Below, piece after piece: positions 62,562-64,000 of a stretch of 64,000 bases of DNA (position 1 is its first letter; each line of letters begins with the position of its first letter). The DNA comes from Pyropia yezoensis (taxonomy: Eukaryota; Rhodophyta; Bangiophyceae; Bangiales; Bangiaceae), in NCBI GenBank assembly GCA_009829735.1, contig CM020618.1:19205346-19269345 (forward strand). Reading direction: 5' to 3'. Below the pieces are notes generated by a model. That model was not told the DNA's origin. It saw only the letters and a list, made by a program, of their open reading frames with translations, and did not search any database. The position numbers and the translations under genes were made by a program.

Positions 62562-64000
62562 GATCGTGACACGCGAGGAGCTGCGCCGTGAGTTGGCAGC
62601 GTTGAGCAGTGAGCAGGGGCGGCAGGTTTAGGTTGACTCCCGCGGCGCACGCCTCGTGAGCATGCGCTGCGACCTGACCAGCTTATTGGAGGAGCTGCAG
62701 GCCAGCAGCGAATTTGTGGAGTGCTATGTGCGTGGTGAAGACGGGGCGCCAGTGGCATACACAACTCACTTTCGACCCACACCCGAGCTTCCGAACGAGC
62801 TACAATTGGACTCGACGGCTGACGTCCACGTGTGCCTCGGTATGGACAAGGGTGGGCGCGGCACTGCCACGGCTAAGCTGGTTTTAACAACACTCAACCA
62901 GAAGCGGCCGATGTCGCGCGGCAATTCTGTGATGCTTACAGCCATGCCGTGCGCAGACGACAGCAATGATGAGCTTCAAGCGATGCTGGAACCTTGGATG
63001 GGTGACGTCCCAGAGCTTTTGGAGAACGGCATTGTGATTGATGGAACTCTCCCCGCGATGAGGCTCCTCTTTACTGGCGACTTGGCTTTTTTGTATTCCT
63101 TTTTGGGGGCATCAAGGCCCCACCGCCCGGATGCCGTGTGTCTGGTGCTCGGCCGTCTCCCGTGCGAGTGCTGTCAACGCAGACCTAGCGGCAGACCACG
63201 GCCACCTACAGGCGGCAGCGGTACGACCAGCGCAACTGCGAACCATCTCCAAAAGATGATTGAAGCCTGTGCAAACCAAGGAAACCACAGCCTTGCTCGA
63301 CCTCTATCGCCATCCAAGCACCTCTCCATCGAAGCCTGCCGCTGCTCGATTTTTATCCGTCGCATATTGTAGTGGCGCCATTGCATCTCACCACTTTTTC
63401 TTTTGGGATAATCCACGCGCTGCTGCGGCTGAGCCATGACGCTGTACTCCTCGAGCAGGGCCCCGAGTCAGCACTCGCTGCCGCGATTGCAGTCGGGGCT
63501 GCCTTATTGGAGGACGTCTGAGTGAGACCAGTCCCAGACCTAGGCGGTGGATTTGAGGGCCGGGCGTGCTACCGTATTCGGCTCCGATCAGCTGTCGTGC
63601 GCGCTGCCCTGCGTCCGTTCTTGTCTACCACTCGAATGCAGGCGGTGAGCGACGCTTGGAGGCAGGGGTGCCCATTGGCGTCCATTCTGAATCGGTCCCA
63701 GGAACTTCCTGCGGCTGAGCTGGTCGCCTTTGCCCGCGGCGCTGTGGGGCTGGTGCCTCCGCTCCAGGAAGCATTTCCCTGGCTCAGCGTGACGCCCAAG
63801 CCCCACGCCCTGGCCCATCACGCGCCGGCGTTTTTGAAACGGTTCGGGTCCCTAGGCTCGTACGGGGAACAGGCTCTCGAGGCGTGGCATGGGTGGTTCA
63901 ACCACACGGTCGCCGACTGTACAGCCGACTCATTTCTGGGTACATGTTTACAGTTTGTGCGCCGCGCTGCTATGGAGCGGCAGCCTGCGGCAGACGTGGC
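62562..64000 (+). pseudogene. Broken transposase-like gene running off the right edge
   Basis: A plus frame reads REELRRELAALSSEQGRQV, meets TAG at 62,629, then continues from GTT in the same frame through ATG 62,662. It includes HVCLGMDKGGRGTATAKLVL (an Asp-bearing strand) and NGIVIDGTLPAMRLLFTGDL (second acidic strand). After about 63,150 protein character moves to other frames: IHALLRLSHDAVLLEQGPES near 63,400-63,518, then from about 63,567 to the window end TPKPHALAHHAPAFLKRFGS followed by GEQALEAWHGWFNHT. The motif PK-x-H-x-L-x-H-H-x-P-x-F with GEQ-x-x-EA-x-H is shared by an uncharacterised transposon-derived family seen widely in eukaryotes. At least one stop and two frame changes make this copy non-functional unless introns explain them. 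Confidence 0.5.

Noticed and set aside
1-64000. CRISPR arrays, prokaryotic operons and rRNA genes
   Set aside because: No spaced short direct repeats of CRISPR type, no ribosome-binding sites and no rRNA-like conserved segments are visible. The introns and transposons are eukaryotic.

Overview
The window is nuclear DNA of a eukaryote with a very GC-rich genome. It has long G/C homopolymers, Ala/Gly/Pro-rich proteins with strong C/G third-codon bias, few short GT-AG introns, and both class I and class II transposable elements. A bangiophyte red alga (Porphyra/Pyropia type) fits this best. That is inference from style and gene content, because no rRNA or organelle marker is present to prove it.

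Host-type genes lie mainly between 2 and 46 kb. On the minus strand are a long ankyrin-repeat protein (about 2.4-6.55 kb), a 42-residue Cys/Tyr-rich peptide (16.1 kb), a secreted protein with five malectin-like domains around a Pro-rich stalk (29.0-32.7 kb), a secreted GMC-type flavin oxidoreductase (34.3-36.0 kb), one of two divergent paralogues of unknown function (38.2 kb), and a large low-complexity protein with a 432-bp internal duplication (42.8-45.4 kb). The second paralogue is on the plus strand (40.9 kb). The malectin and GMC genes are neighbours on one strand and both products look secreted, so both may act at the cell surface or wall. The rest of this part is simple-sequence-rich DNA in which I see no supportable gene.

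Two DNA transposons are delimited from sequence alone. The first (17,621-27,943, about 10.3 kb) has matching inverted ends, TCGA-dense subterminal zones at both ends, a four-exon Plavaka/CMC-like DDE transposase on the plus strand, and a divergently transcribed 849-residue coiled-coil protein of unknown function on the minus strand. The second (47,297-60,801) is a pogo/Tigger-like element bounded by TA and about 27-bp inverted repeats. Its transposase has Gly in place of the second catalytic Asp.

A complete Ty3/gypsy chromovirus (50,534-59,903, minus orientation, two 469-bp LTRs about 96% identical) has inserted into the second element and split off the transposase C-terminus (about 60.0-60.4 kb). 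This retroelement carries gag, a protease/RT/RNase H/integrase/chromodomain pol, a primer-binding site, a polypurine tract, and an extra antisense reading frame between pol and the 3' LTR with an Arg/Ser-rich tail. Several single breaks suggest this copy is no longer active.

Both window edges hold decayed transposon-type genes: a SWIM zinc-finger fragment at 1-822 (minus) and a broken transposase-like gene at 62.56-64.0 kb (plus). A tRNA-like Pol III unit lies at 62.3 kb.
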